A DNA stretch of 64,000 nucleotides, taken from NCBI GenBank assembly GCA_034044135.1, contig CP139021.1:5409635-5473634 (forward strand). The letters are read 5' to 3'. The stretch comes from Flammeovirgaceae bacterium SG7u.111 (GTDB lineage Bacteria; Bacteroidota; Bacteroidia; Cytophagales; Flammeovirgaceae). Below are positions 53,510-62,853 of the stretch, in pieces; position 1 is the first letter of the stretch, and every line of letters begins with the position of its first letter. The notes beneath the pieces were generated by a model. The model was not told the DNA's origin and searched no databases. It saw only the letters and a list, made by a program, of their open reading frames with translations. The position numbers and the translations under genes are program-made.

Positions 53510-54073
53510 TTACTTCAACAAGGGTTTCCCTACCGAAAGGATCGGTCTGCCAGCCACATCGTTGATAACGATAGCCGCCATCATGTACCAAGCTGCCAAG
53601 GCACAAACAATAAGCTCGTAGCCGGCAATTACGTTGAAAACCGGGTCGGCAAAATGTCCGATATCTAGCAAAATAAATCCGATGAGGAGGGTAGTGAAAG
53701 TGAATGCCATAGCCGTATGGATAAACAAAGATCCTATCCACAAAATGACTGTAAAAAGCGTCCAGGCCACCAAGAAATAGCCAACGTCGGTATGCGATGA
53801 CTTATAAATACCATAGTGGTTGAGCATCCAGATAATAGCTAAACCTATCCAGAATGCACCGTAGGCTGTAAATGCCGTAAAGCCGAAGTTGTTGCCCATT
53901 TTTTGCTCCATGAAGCCCGCTATGAGTTGCGCTCCGCCTCCAAAGGCAACTGCCATGGCAAGTACGGGTCCTATCCCTATCAAACCAATGTTATGAAATT
54001 GCAATAAAAGTGTTGTTAGTCCAAAGCCAGAAAGGCCTACCACCGCCGGATTTCCTAATTTTTTGTCGCTCAT
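53510..54073 (-). CDS. acetate uptake transporter (GPR1/FUN34/YaaH family, SatP-like)
   Basis: A 187-residue inner-membrane protein of six helices. The family signature NPAVVGLSGFGLTTLLL is at the N-terminus, followed by GGGAQLIAGFMEQKMGN and TAYGAFWIG. Such proteins move acetate and succinate with protons. A possible -7 box, TAGTTTTG on the minus strand (54113-54106), gives a leader of about 25 nt. The gene is single. Confidence 0.88.
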   Translation of the reverse strand: MSDKKLGNPAVVGLSGFGLTTLLLQFHNIGLIGIGPVLAMAVAFGGGAQLIAGFMEQKMGNNFGFTAFTAYGAFWIGLAIIWMLNHYGIYKSSHTDVGYFLVAWTLFTVILWIGSLFIHTAMAFTFTTLLIGFILLDIGHFADPVFNVIAGYELIVCALAAWYMMAAIVINDVAGRPILSVGKPLLK

Positions 54074-54105
54074 TTTTTTACATTAAAAAGTTGGTATTAA
54101 AGCGG

Positions 54106-54113
54106 CAAAACTA
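54106..54113 (-). promoter_or_regulatory. -7 box of the acetate transporter gene
   Basis: TAGTTTTG on the minus strand fits TAnnTTTG, 33-40 bases before the ATG. No -33 TTG at the right distance. Confidence 0.35.
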
Positions 54114-54205
54114 TACCCCAGCCCGAGGAATAAATCAGGGTTTCATTAGCTAGAAACAAGACTTATGTCATGTTTTGGGGAAAAGATCAGGAACTATTTG
54201 GTACT

Positions 54206-54961
54206 CTATACCCGCACAATCCGCTCTTCGGGCAGGTCTGGTAAGGACTTCATTTTGAGGAACACTCTTGCCGTAACCACTACATCGTTTTGGCAATACG
54301 TCGCTATTCTTTCCAGGTCATCGTCTTCGTAATACACCTTGGCTACTTGGCTACCGTCAATATCATTTTTGCTGGAGGGCAATCCAAAAAGCGTGGCAAG
54401 CAAGTCGAGGGAAACATAGTGGCGCAGCTCGCCAAACTTCCACATTTCCATGGTATCGTAATGAGGAACTTCCCACGGTTTTTTGCCAAGCAAATTGAGC
54501 ACTGGCGGCAAGGGGATACCATTGATAAGCATCCTTCGGCACAAATAAGGGTAATCGAATTCCTTTCCGTTATGGGCTACGAGCAAGAGCTTTTTTTGAT
54601 CAAACTTCTCTGCAATCAGCTCTTTAAACTGCACCAAAACATCCTTCTCAACATCTCCGGAGATCGCCTTCACCCTAAACTGCACCGTACCGTCTTTGTC
54701 TTTGCTAAAGTAGCCCAAGCCTATGGTAATGATCTTTCCAAACTCTGCCATTATCCCCGCCTTGCTCTGATAAACATCTTCTGGAGGGTGTTCTTTGTCG
54801 AATCTTGGAGCTTTTCGTATCCATTCCTTCTGAAGGCGTTCGTCTAGTTCTCCCAGTGTTTTGGTGAGCTGAACGGTTTCTATATCTATAAAAAGTAGGT
54901 TTTTTACAGGATTGATCTCTTTCAATATCTTAGGGAATAGGTGGAAAAATAACTTAAACAA
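54206..54961 (-). CDS. DEDDy 3'-5' exonuclease (PolB-exonuclease-like)
   Basis: A 251-residue exonuclease of the RNase H fold. Motif I is LLFIDIETVQL (Asp and Glu), motif II LVAHNGKEFDYPYL (Asp), motif III ATYCQNDVVVT (the DEDDy tyrosine and Asp). The group is annotated as predicted polysaccharide polymerase or DNA polymerase B elongation exonuclease and is common in Bacteroidota. The segment HYVSLDLLATLFGLPSSKND is family-specific. It is a single gene; the DNA or RNA preference is unknown. Confidence 0.85.
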   Translation of the reverse strand: MFKLFFHLFPKILKEINPVKNLLFIDIETVQLTKTLGELDERLQKEWIRKAPRFDKEHPPEDVYQSKAGIMAEFGKIITIGLGYFSKDKDGTVQFRVKAISGDVEKDVLVQFKELIAEKFDQKKLLLVAHNGKEFDYPYLCRRMLINGIPLPPVLNLLGKKPWEVPHYDTMEMWKFGELRHYVSLDLLATLFGLPSSKNDIDGSQVAKVYYEDDDLERIATYCQNDVVVTARVFLKMKSLPDLPEERIVRV

Positions 54962-55325
54962 GCTCGCTAAACTGAATGGTCCAATTTAGGAAAATAGTTT
55001 AGGAAACCAACAGCTTTCGCACAAATTACTAGCCTAATAAGGTGATTGTACATCTTCCAATTTTTAGTAGCCAGAACAAAACAAAACTACCCAATCCAAG
55101 AGGAATGGGTAGTCCAATGTGTAACTCATAGCTATACTAGTAAAGTCTGCCTGTCGCTTTAAGCCCCTCCTCTAACCTATTAGCCTTAAATCCCTAATAA
55201 ATAAGACTAATTATGAAGCAAGCTTTGCGCAATTTTTTCTGTCAGATTAGTTTACAAAACAATTCAACAATTAAACCTATACTAAAACTTAAAATCTTAA
55301 ATAATATATCTATATAATGTAAGCT
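54962..55325. other. intergenic region with a minus-strand terminator, no gene
   Basis: Apart from the hairpin at 55078-55113 nothing is visible. The area 55114-55325 is AT-rich and short of coding signal. Confidence 0.5.
55078..55113 (-). terminator. terminator of the histidine kinase operon
   Basis: ACTACCCA (55086-55093) pairs with TGGGTAGT (55106-55113), extended by TCC/GGA inside; on the minus strand TTTTGTTTTG follows. It is about 210 bases after the kinase stop. Confidence 0.6.
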
Positions 55326-56099
55326 CTAAACTAAGTTCGAAACTTGAACTTCAACACATGTTCCTTTATTCTTCTTTGATGTTATGGTTATTTTTCCATC
55401 AAGTGAACTAAGCGTCTCTTTCACAATATAAAGCCCGAGACCAGAACCTGTATTATAATCTGTAGCCCTGTAAAACATATCAAAAACTTTATCTTGATGT
55501 TCTGGCTCTATCCCTATTCCATTGTCACAAATAATGATTTTAACTCTTTTTTTAGTGACAATAACCTCAACTTCTATTTTCTTTTTACCACTATCAACTC
55601 GCTGAAATTTAATTGCGTTTGAAAGTAAGTTGTTAAGCATTACCCAGAGCCTTACTCTGTCTGAAATCACTACTGGGTGACTATTTTTTATATCTATTGT
55701 TTTCTCCACTTCATGAGCTCCGTCAAGGTAACTCAAGTGATCGAATGTCTCTTCGATTAGGGAGTGTAAGTCAATTTTTGATTTGGTTACTTCTAACCGT
55801 GCTATTTTTAGTAATTCTGAGATGTTTTGAAGAAAAAAATCTTGCTTTTCAAGACTCTTTCTCATCATCTGTGTATAGAGTTTCACATTTTTTACATCTT
55901 CTTCCCTATCTATCAGATTTACTAAGCCCATCATTGTAGTAATTGGAGCTCTTAGATCATGAGAAGTACTATAAGTAAACAACTCTAATGCTTTGTTTAA
56001 AGACTTTATCTCCCTTATCAACTCATTCTCTCTGTCCTTTGCACTACTAAACATCGCCCAGAAAGAAGGTTGACTTTTAACACTTTCGTGTAGTATCAT
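55326..56099 (-). CDS. soluble histidine kinase without sensor domain
   Basis: A 257-residue kinase. HisKA is YSTSHDLRAPITTMMGL (His near residue 47), HATPase has LLSNAIKFQR, DNGIGIE and GSGLGLY. Only about 30 residues precede the His, so no sensor or membrane helix is present. It probably takes input from a partner protein. It follows the thioredoxin-like gene by 35 bases, in the same direction as the sigma-54 regulator. Confidence 0.9.
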   Translation of the reverse strand: MILHESVKSQPSFWAMFSSAKDRENELIREIKSLNKALELFTYSTSHDLRAPITTMMGLVNLIDREEDVKNVKLYTQMMRKSLEKQDFFLQNISELLKIARLEVTKSKIDLHSLIEETFDHLSYLDGAHEVEKTIDIKNSHPVVISDRVRLWVMLNNLLSNAIKFQRVDSGKKKIEVEVIVTKKRVKIIICDNGIGIEPEHQDKVFDMFYRATDYNTGSGLGLYIVKETLSSLDGKITITSKKNKGTCVEVQVSNLV

Positions 56100-56134
56100 T
56101 TTAAGTTAATTTGGTACTGTTATTAATGATAGTG

Positions 56135-56467
56135 TTAATCAATGTTAGTCGTGTTAATCATTTTTCCGATTACCTCTTTGTATTCTTGTTTTGTAAAAAT
56201 ACCTGCCAAGTTCAAATGAACATCCTGACCGTGTAATATAGAAATAGTTGGTGTTTGAATGATGTCAAACTTATTAGCTAATTCTGGTTGTTGTTCTATA
56301 TCTATTTTCACATACATGAACTGATACTGGAAATGTCTCATTAAATCAAAGAACATATAATCAACTAAATGACAAATTCCACAAGATGTTTTTGTGAATG
56401 ACGCTACAACTAAGGTTCTTGCTTCAAGGAGAGTCTTTAGTTCAGTTTGTGTGTAATAGTCATACAT
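56135..56467 (-). CDS. thioredoxin-like protein with CGIC motif
   Basis: A 110-residue cytoplasmic thioredoxin-fold protein. The redox motif is TSCGICH and the cis-proline QTPTISI. It lacks a signal peptide. CGIC is uncommon against the usual CGPC of thioredoxin, so the redox potential may differ. It sits between the sigma-54 regulator and the histidine kinase, which suggests that the three form one signalling unit. Confidence 0.8.
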   Translation of the reverse strand: MYDYYTQTELKTLLEARTLVVASFTKTSCGICHLVDYMFFDLMRHFQYQFMYVKIDIEQQPELANKFDIIQTPTISILHGQDVHLNLAGIFTKQEYKEVIGKMINTTNID

Positions 56468-56586
56468 TTTTTTGTTTGTCTTTGCTATACAAGATTACAA
56501 AGCAAATGCCAAAACAATTCAAATATCTGACATACAGTCACTTAATTAATAGTTGTATGGTATTTCACATGTTAAAAGGAGGGGAT

Positions 56587-56610
56587 AAAGTTGCGATATA
56601 TCGCAACTTT
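56587..56610. repeat. 24-bp perfect palindrome at the end of the regulator gene
   Basis: AAAGTTGCGATA is followed by its exact complement. The palindrome overlaps the TAA of the sigma-54 regulator and has no long T tract, so it may be a short terminator or a protein-binding site. Confidence 0.6.
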
Positions 56611-58123
56611 ATGAAATCTCATCATACTTTTTATTGAGCTTTATACCCAACTTCTGCATGCGGGAGCGCAAGGTAGAAGGATTTATTTTTAGCATAGCTG
56701 CAGCACCATCTTCACCACTGATAATTCCTCCAGCTGCTTTGAGAGCCTGAAGGATATGACGCCTTTCATTTTCTTCAAGTGAAACGACAGTTTTAGCATC
56801 CGCTTTCTTCTTTGTGTTGAAATCAAGCCAGTCACCTATTTCCAAAATATTGTTTTGACTTACAACAACTGCCCTTTCAATAATATTCTCCAATTCCCGA
56901 ACATTTCCTGGCCAGGAATACCTTACCAGTTTTTCCATGGTTTTTTTAGGAATCCTATCAATTTTCTTTCCGACCTTCACTGCATATTTTTCAACAAAGT
57001 GGGTTGCTAGCAATGGAATATCTTCAGATCTATCACGAAGCGCAGGCAAATTGACTGGAAATACATTAAGCCTATAATATAAATCTTCCCTGAAATTATT
57101 CTTTTCAACTTCAACTTTCAGGTCCCGGTTGGTAGCAGCCAATAAGCGTACATCTACTTTTATCGTTTTAGTACCACCCACTCGCTCAAACTCTCCTTCT
57201 TGAAGGACTCGCAGTAACTTTACTTGCACATCTAAAGGCATTTCCCCCAGCTCATCAAGGAAGATAGTACCGCCATTAGCTAGTTCAAACCTTCCTATCT
57301 TACGGTTATTCGCCCCAGTAAAAGCACCTTTTTCGTGTCCAAAAAGTTCACTTTCTATCAACTGAGGGGGTAAGGCTGCGCAATTCACCTTCACTATCGG
57401 GTGTGATTTCCTGTTACTAATATGGTGCACCGCCCTAGCTATGAGCTCCTTTCCCGTCCCCGTTTCTCCTAATATCAACACGGTAGTATCAGTATCAGAG
57501 ACGCTTTCTACATCTTTTAGGACTTGCTTTAGCTTATAGCTTTGCGTAACTATTTCCTTAAAGTTCTTATCAAGCTCAATCTCCTCTCTCAAATACACAT
57601 TCTCTTCTTGGAGTTTATTTTTGAGTATCTCTACCTCTTCAAGAGCTTTTGTAAGCTCCCTATTAGAGTTTTCCAGCTCTGAATTTACTTTTTTGAGGTT
57701 CGTAAGAAGGGTTTTATTTTCTAGTTTGAGGCTATAATGACCAAGGGCGAGTGAAATAGTTTGTTGAAGATCATTTTTCTCCCAAGGCTTGTTCACATAT
57801 TTATACACATTTACCTTATTGATAGCTTGGGTCACTACCTCTAAGTCGCTATACCCTGAAATCAATATTTTAACAATATCAGGATATTTTTCACTCACCA
57901 TTTCCAAAAGCTGGATACCTGTGATTTGAGGCATCCGTTGGTCGGTGAGCAAGAGTTGGATAGGGGCAGAAGTTTTTGCCTCTTGCTCAATAATCCCCAT
58001 TGCCTCACGTGCCGAAGAAGCCGTCAGAATATCGTATTCACGAAAAAATACTAAACTAAAACTGTCTAAGTTCTCCAGCTCATCATCTACATAGAGGATT
58101 TTGCCCCCTTTTACAGCGCCCAT
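56609..58123 (-). CDS. sigma-54-dependent response regulator
   Basis: A 504-residue NtrC-class protein. Receiver domain 8-125 (ILYVDDE, phosphorylation Asp in LLTDQRMP, K in VNKPW), then an unusual long coiled coil (about 130-195), then the AAA+ domain about 200-425 with [11 protein letters not shown] (Walker A), GAFTGA (sigma-54 contact), FLDELGE (Walker B) and a C-terminal Fis-type helix-turn-helix ([18 protein letters not shown]). It activates sigma-54 promoters on phosphorylation. Three AGTACT motifs lie upstream. Confidence 0.93.
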   Translation of the reverse strand: MGAVKGGKILYVDDELENLDSFSLVFFREYDILTASSAREAMGIIEQEAKTSAPIQLLLTDQRMPQITGIQLLEMVSEKYPDIVKILISGYSDLEVVTQAINKVNVYKYVNKPWEKNDLQQTISLALGHYSLKLENKTLLTNLKKVNSELENSNRELTKALEEVEILKNKLQEENVYLREEIELDKNFKEIVTQSYKLKQVLKDVESVSDTDTTVLILGETGTGKELIARAVHHISNRKSHPIVKVNCAALPPQLIESELFGHEKGAFTGANNRKIGRFELANGGTIFLDELGEMPLDVQVKLLRVLQEGEFERVGGTKTIKVDVRLLAATNRDLKVEVEKNNFREDLYYRLNVFPVNLPALRDRSEDIPLLATHFVEKYAVKVGKKIDRIPKKTMEKLVRYSWPGNVRELENIIERAVVVSQNNILEIGDWLDFNTKKKADAKTVVSLEENERRHILQALKAAGGIISGEDGAAAMLKINPSTLRSRMQKLGIKLNKKYDEIS

Positions 58124-58528
58124 ATTATACGTATTTAGCTATGATCGTAATAAGTTTAAGTTGTAAGGTATTAGGTAAAAAGTATTTACACCAGTGTCAT
58201 TTGGCGGAAACCGCGTAAGTTCAGTTCCGAGATATTAGGGTATCTCTTCTCCAAACTTTGCAAAATACCAGTACTTGTTTTGTTATTGCTATTCGATTGA
58301 TAGTACTAAGTTAGTACTTAGCTGGTTCTACAACCAAGTTAATGTTATTTTTCGCATAAAACCAGTTATGCTCATTACTATTTTAGTTTCTATTTTACAC
58401 TTATCAAAGTGATTCTGCCTTATTTTTTGTTCTCAAAATGTTTGATATCATTTTATGACTACTGATACCTGTATTACTACACACCGCTTAAACTAATTTT
58501 ACTAAAGTAGTTCAAAATACTTTTTGCT
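58124..58528. other. intergenic region upstream of the sigma-54 regulator
   Basis: AGTACT occurs near 58270, 58302 and 58313. No gene is visible; the rest is AT-rich. Confidence 0.5.
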
Positions 58529-59020
58529 TCACTCTCTCAAAGTAAACCAACTTTGTTTTTGCAAAAAAGATATGTTGACTTTTCTTTTTGAGCAATGCAT
58601 TTGTCGAATCAAATATATTTCCAATGTCTCATGGGTTTTCTGCTTTTCCCCAGCAACCTTTAGCATTTCAATGTAAGGGTCTTCTATATTGAGCTTACTT
58701 ATAAAATAAATGGATAAAATACTTTCTACATCCAACACCAATGTGGACACTCTTACTTTAAAAAAGTTTTTCACTTCCATAGCCAAATCCAGCAAATTTA
58801 CAGCACTGGCAGAATCTAGGTCTAATGTAAAATCAGTCAGGTGTAGAGAGGCATCGAATGGATCTACCTTAAGGCTTTCAAAAGTCAGGACGTATCTTCC
58901 CAAAGATCCTTTTCGTATAGACTCGGTCAAATAACTACTAATAAGATTGATTGTCAGGTTTTAAGAAGAAAAAAGCTATAACGAGAAGATCAAGACAGAA
59001 GCCCTGATAATAAATGTCTT
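58529..59020 (-). pseudogene. possible AsmA/DUF748-like protein, broken N-terminal fragment
   Basis: The 133-codon frame (TTG at 58930) reads GRYVLTFESLKVDPFDASLH and LTDFTLDLDSASAVNLLDLA, the pattern of the first repeat of AsmA/DUF748-like outer-membrane biogenesis proteins, but without the N-terminal anchor. In another frame upstream, 59015-58950 translates GFCLDLLVIAFFLLKPDNQSY and a stop, a hydrophobic anchor. A frameshift would join them. The tail after about residue 85 no longer fits. This reading is inferred. Confidence 0.4.
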
Positions 59021-59128
59021 TTTCTTTGCCTAATTGAGTTGGAGCCTGCATCTAAGTTTCTTTAAAAAATACCGTTGTAGCATATCTAAAAATAGTGCAC
59101 CTAGTCTAGATCCCAAAAGAAAAAGCTT

Positions 59129-59159
59129 TTGTTTGGCGAATAACCGATGTTTATCTTTG
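59129..59159 (+). promoter_or_regulatory. promoter of the quinone reductase gene
   Basis: TTG (59129-59131), 20 bases and TATCTTTG (59152-59159). Transcription would start near 59166, downstream of the in-frame ATG at 59147, so the true start is 59213. Confidence 0.7.
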
Positions 59160-59212
59160 CCCCAACATTTTTTAAGACAGACAATTTTTTATTAAAGCTG
59201 AAAAATATAGAT

Positions 59213-60193
59213 ATGAAAGCAATGGTTTGTAGGGCGTTCGGAACGCCACAAAGTTTGAAACTGGAAGACGTACCATCTCCAAAACCTGGTGTAGGTCAAA
59301 TCCTTATTTCGGTCAAATCTGCAGGGGTCAATTTCCCCGACTCGCTTATTATTGCAGGTAGGTATCAATTCCAGCCCGAAATGCCTTTTTCACCAGGAGG
59401 AGAGGTTTCAGGTGTAGTAAAAGAGCTTGGCGAAGGAGTAAACCACCTAAAGCTTGGTGACGAAGTAATAGCTACTACAGGCTGGGGAGGTTATGCCGAA
59501 GAGGTCACCGCACCCGCTTACAACGTTATTCCCAAGCCCAAAACCCTTGATTACGACACTGCAGCAGGTTTTATTTGGACCTATGGCACTGCCTATCATG
59601 CCCTCAAAGACCGTGGCGAACTGCAAGCTGGGCAGGTTGTGCTCGTGCTTGGTGCAGCTGGTGGAGTTGGTCTTGCTGCTGTTGAACTTGCCAAAGCCAT
59701 GGGGGCAACAGTGATAGCTGCAGCATCTACGGAAGAGAAGCTCGCAATTTGCAAAGCCAAAGGGGCTGACGAAACAATCAATTATGTAGAAGAGGATTTG
59801 AAGGCTAGAATTAAAGAACTGACCAATAAAAAAGGGGTAGATATCGTGCTCGATCCCGTGGGTGGGGACATGACCGATCCTGCCCTCCGAGGGATAGCTT
59901 GGGGAGGAAAATACTTGGTGGTAGGATTTGCAGCTGGCTCTATTCCAAAGCTACCTCTCAACTTAGTTCTTCTGAAAGCTTGCTCCGTAACGGGTGTTTT
60001 TTGGGGTTCTTTCTGGAGAAAATACCCAGAAAAGAACTACCAAAACATGTTAGAATTAGGCGAAATGGCTAGCAAAGGCTTGGTAAAACCTCATATCTCA
60101 AAGGTCTATCCATTAGAAAAAGCTGCCGACGCCATCCTTAGCATTACCAATCGCCAAGTGAAAGGAAAGGCAGTGGTAAAAGTGAGTGAGTAA
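59213..60193 (+). CDS. NADPH:quinone oxidoreductase-like MDR protein
   Basis: A 326-residue, zinc-free member of the medium-chain dehydrogenase/reductase family. The start MKAMVCRAFG at 59213 is chosen because the promoter lies before it. The GroES-like N-terminus shows VKSAGVNFPDSLIIAGRY; the cofactor site is VLVLGAAGGVGLAAVELAK. These enzymes reduce quinones or alkenals with NADPH. It is a single gene with its own terminator. Confidence 0.9.
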   Translation: MKAMVCRAFGTPQSLKLEDVPSPKPGVGQILISVKSAGVNFPDSLIIAGRYQFQPEMPFSPGGEVSGVVKELGEGVNHLKLGDEVIATTGWGGYAEEVTAPAYNVIPKPKTLDYDTAAGFIWTYGTAYHALKDRGELQAGQVVLVLGAAGGVGLAAVELAKAMGATVIAAASTEEKLAICKAKGADETINYVEEDLKARIKELTNKKGVDIVLDPVGGDMTDPALRGIAWGGKYLVVGFAAGSIPKLPLNLVLLKACSVTGVFWGSFWRKYPEKNYQNMLELGEMASKGLVKPHISKVYPLEKAADAILSITNRQVKGKAVVKVSE

Positions 60194-60200
60194 AATAAAT

Positions 60201-60233
60201 AACAGGCATAGTTGAAACCCGACTATGCCTGTT
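60201..60233. terminator. bidirectional terminator
   Basis: AACAGGCATAGT (60201-60212) and its exact complement (60222-60233) with a 9-base loop, between the converging reductase and methyltransferase genes. Confidence 0.8.
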
Positions 60234-60258
60234 ATTATGTATTGGTAAACCCTATTTC

Positions 60259-60915
60259 TCAATTAATTTTATAGGCTACTATAGACTTGGTCATCCCTAA
60301 GTATTTTTCCAAGTAAAGATTTGAGTCGGGAAATAAATCCTTCATTTTGGTAATAGTCAACAGTTTGAACTCTTCCACTATTTTGTGTGCCCGTTCCTTA
60401 TTATTACTTTTTTGGATTGTGCCCAAATTGAAATTACTCACTAACTCTACTTGGTACCTTTTGGGTAAATATTGAAAGAAAGGAAATACGAAATGTGGTT
60501 CGATAGGAAACCAATAATTTGGTGTCTGTACAAAATAGTTCTTGCCCACTCGCTGTACTTCTTGTGCCATTTTCACTTGGTTTTCCCAAGTAAACAAATG
60601 CTCAATCACCGAATTAGAAAATACTAAGTCGAAGAAACCGTCATCAAATTGCTGCAGGTCGGTAGCATCACCGTTCACATAGGTAAAGTGAGGGTATTTC
60701 ATTTCCTGATGCTGCAAATTCAATATATAGATTTGAAAGTTTTTGTGGTGGGTAAAATTCATGTTTTCCCAGAAACCTTGTGTTCCTCCTACATCCAAAA
60801 TTTTTGCGGGACGGGGAAGAGGCTCTATTTCTTTTAGGAAGAAGTCAAAACGTTTTTTGCGGGCTCTAAGAGCCAGAGAATTTGGGTTCTGATAATCTAC
60901 GATAGATTTCAACAT
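60259..60915 (-). CDS. class I SAM-dependent methyltransferase
   Basis: A 218-residue protein with KILDVGGTQGFWE (motif I, SAM site), then VNGDATDLQQFDDGFFDLVF (motif II/III) and SNSVIEHLFT. Similar proteins occur in cell-surface glycan and lipid loci, methylating sugars or acyl chains. It has no operon partner here and the substrate cannot be named. Confidence 0.85.
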   Translation of the reverse strand: MLKSIVDYQNPNSLALRARKKRFDFFLKEIEPLPRPAKILDVGGTQGFWENMNFTHHKNFQIYILNLQHQEMKYPHFTYVNGDATDLQQFDDGFFDLVFSNSVIEHLFTWENQVKMAQEVQRVGKNYFVQTPNYWFPIEPHFVFPFFQYLPKRYQVELVSNFNLGTIQKSNNKERAHKIVEEFKLLTITKMKDLFPDSNLYLEKYLGMTKSIVAYKIN

Positions 60916-61366
60916 ATGCTAGGCTTTTGGTTGGACTCATGTAATTGCTAGTAATTCTCTAAATATAACAGACTAAACCAGATTTACAAAATATTGCACA
61001 CGATGGTTTTTATTTATTTATCTACATTACCCTTTATTGCATAACAATACTCTTAAAAAATAAATAAACATTGTTATGTAAAGGTAATCAAGAAAAATAT
61101 AAGAATAGTACATTAATAAAAGCAGTATTGTTACAATTCATTACTTCCAAAAAATTACACAACACACAGCTAAAGCAATTATATATCTCGACTTTTGTCA
61201 AAAGGCCGTTATTATATTGTAGTTCTTTATAAAAAGGGGAAATATTCTCAATTAGCAAAGCCTTACCTTCCATTAAGCCAAGCTTATCAAGGCTCTGTTC
61301 CAGCATAAAATAAGCCCCATAACTATTTGGTTATGGGGCTTCAAAACCCTAAATTGAAGAATTGAC
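60916..61366. other. intergenic region, AT-rich, no convincing gene
   Basis: Contains the aquaporin terminator (61312-61341). The 72-codon minus-strand frame 61088-61306 has no recognised family. Confidence 0.5.
61303..61341 (-). terminator. terminator of the aquaporin gene
   Basis: AAGCCCCATAAC (61312-61323) with its exact complement at 61330-61341; on the minus strand ATTTTATG follows. Confidence 0.85.
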
Positions 61367-62050
61367 CTATTCCTCAGGAGAGACAAATTTGTAAACGATA
61401 CCTGCTAACGTAGCACCTATGATAGGGGCTATCCAAAAAAGCCATAGTTGACCAATAGCCCAGCCTCCTACAAAAATGGCTTGACTGGTACTTCTGGCAG
61501 GGTTTACCGAAGTATTGGTAACGGGAATACTGATCAGGTGGATAAGTACCAAACCTAAACCGATAGCCAACCCAGCAAAACCTTTCGGTGCTTTGGAGTG
61601 AGTTGAGCCCAAAATAATAATCAAAAACATAAAAGTCATGACTACTTCCGTTACGAGGGCAGCAGTCATGCCATAGCCCCCTGGAGAGTGTTCGCCATAG
61701 CCATTAGCAGCAAAACCACCTAGTTCGAATCCAGGCTTACCACTGGCAATAAGATAGAGGATACCTGCACCAGCCAGTCCACCTAGAACTTGTGCTACTA
61801 TGTAGGGAAGCAAATCTTTGCCCTCAAACCTTCCTCCTACAAACAGCCCGACCGATACGGCAGGGTTCAAATGGCAACCTGAAACATGACCTATTGAATA
61901 TGCCATGGTCACCACCGTAAGACCAAAAGCGAATGAAACACCAACAAAACCAATGCCCAGCTCGGGAAAGGCAGCGGCCAACACGGCACTTCCGCATCCG
62001 CCCAACACCAACCACATAGTTCCAATAAATTCAGCGACTAATTTCTTCAT
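61367..62050 (-). CDS. aqpZ: aquaporin Z-like water channel
   Basis: A 227-residue inner-membrane MIP-family channel. Six transmembrane helices and the two half-helices with HLNPAVS and VNPARS (the NPA boxes) are clear. In the selectivity filter, the His in the loop ([15 protein letters not shown]) and the Arg after the second NPA support a water-selective AqpZ rather than a glycerol facilitator. It is a single gene. Confidence 0.95.
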   Translation of the reverse strand: MKKLVAEFIGTMWLVLGGCGSAVLAAAFPELGIGFVGVSFAFGLTVVTMAYSIGHVSGCHLNPAVSVGLFVGGRFEGKDLLPYIVAQVLGGLAGAGILYLIASGKPGFELGGFAANGYGEHSPGGYGMTAALVTEVVMTFMFLIIILGSTHSKAPKGFAGLAIGLGLVLIHLISIPVTNTSVNPARSTSQAIFVGGWAIGQLWLFWIAPIIGATLAGIVYKFVSPEE

Positions 62051-62570
62051 TTTTCCTTGTTTTGGTTAAATAATGGAAATAAAAAATATGTCATTTTGAG
62101 TGACCACAGCACTCATTGTAGGCTAAAAAGCCCCTTAATTGCTGGTTGAAGAAAATAGTGGTCAGTTGAAAGTTTGTTATGAATATACGTAATTCTGCTC
62201 AATCTCAAATAGGTAGTCAGTTTTTTTATAGTAAACTTAATACACTGCTCTATTTCCAAAAAAGAGTATTAAGAGAGGGATATCAAAAATTAAAACAACA
62301 AAAAAAGGTTCGCCATAATATGGCGAACCTTTCCAAATACCTCTCTAAAACTTATCTAACTCTAAACATGAAAATCTCTTTTTCTCTTTGCTTCTGCTTT
62401 TTTTACACTTCAAAGATGCAGAGTTTCTTATTGGTAGAGAACCGAAAAACCGTGAACCGGAATTCTTACTTTTGAATGGGAATTTTTAGCCGTCAACAAA
62501 ACTTTATAGATTAGGAAAGAAGTTTAGTGTGTAGAGTTAAAACTAGAGTGAGTCATTAAAAAGAGGCACA
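62051..62570. other. intergenic region with one strong hairpin
   Basis: AAAGGTTCGCCATA (62304-62317) pairs with 62319-62332 across a single base; it is preceded by an A tract (T tract on the minus strand), as a terminator for leftward transcription. The 98-codon frame across it is not coding. Confidence 0.55.
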
Positions 62571-62853
62571 ATGCTAGAGATAAGAAAAAGTTGTGAAAGT
62601 TGTGGCAAAGCACTTCCACTCGACAGCAATGATATGTAGTTTCGAATGCACTTTTTGTAGGGAATGTGCAACTGAAGTCCTCCAAAATGTTTGCTCTAAC
62701 TGCGGTGGCGGCTTTGAAAACAGGCCTATCAGACCCAAAGCCTTACTAGCAAAACACCCTCTCCCCAGGCAGACGAAGTCCTCAAAACTGTGGATTCGGA
62801 GAACCAGAAAGCCCCCAGCTCCTCTTACCAAATTTCTACTTACCCACTTATAG
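62571..62853 (+). pseudogene. DUF1272 zinc-ribbon protein, frameshifted
   Basis: The frame from ATG at 62571 reads MLEIRKSCESCGKALPLDSN and ends at TAG. The next frame gives MICSFECTFCRECATEVLQN and VCSNCGGGFENRPIRPKALL. Joined they restore DUF1272, with eight Cys in four CxxC-like pairs. An 8-base deletion between two AATGAT repeats would explain the break. Confidence 0.8.

Noticed and set aside
61088-61306. 72-codon minus-strand frame after the aquaporin gene
   Set aside because: No recognised family, AT-driven composition and an odd C-terminus; it could be a remnant, but I cannot support it.
62179-62475. 98-codon plus-strand frame
   Set aside because: It runs through a perfect terminator-like hairpin and has no family pattern.
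62574-62831. 85-codon minus-strand frame
   Set aside because: Antisense shadow of the DUF1272 wreck, whose plus strand has the Cys pattern.
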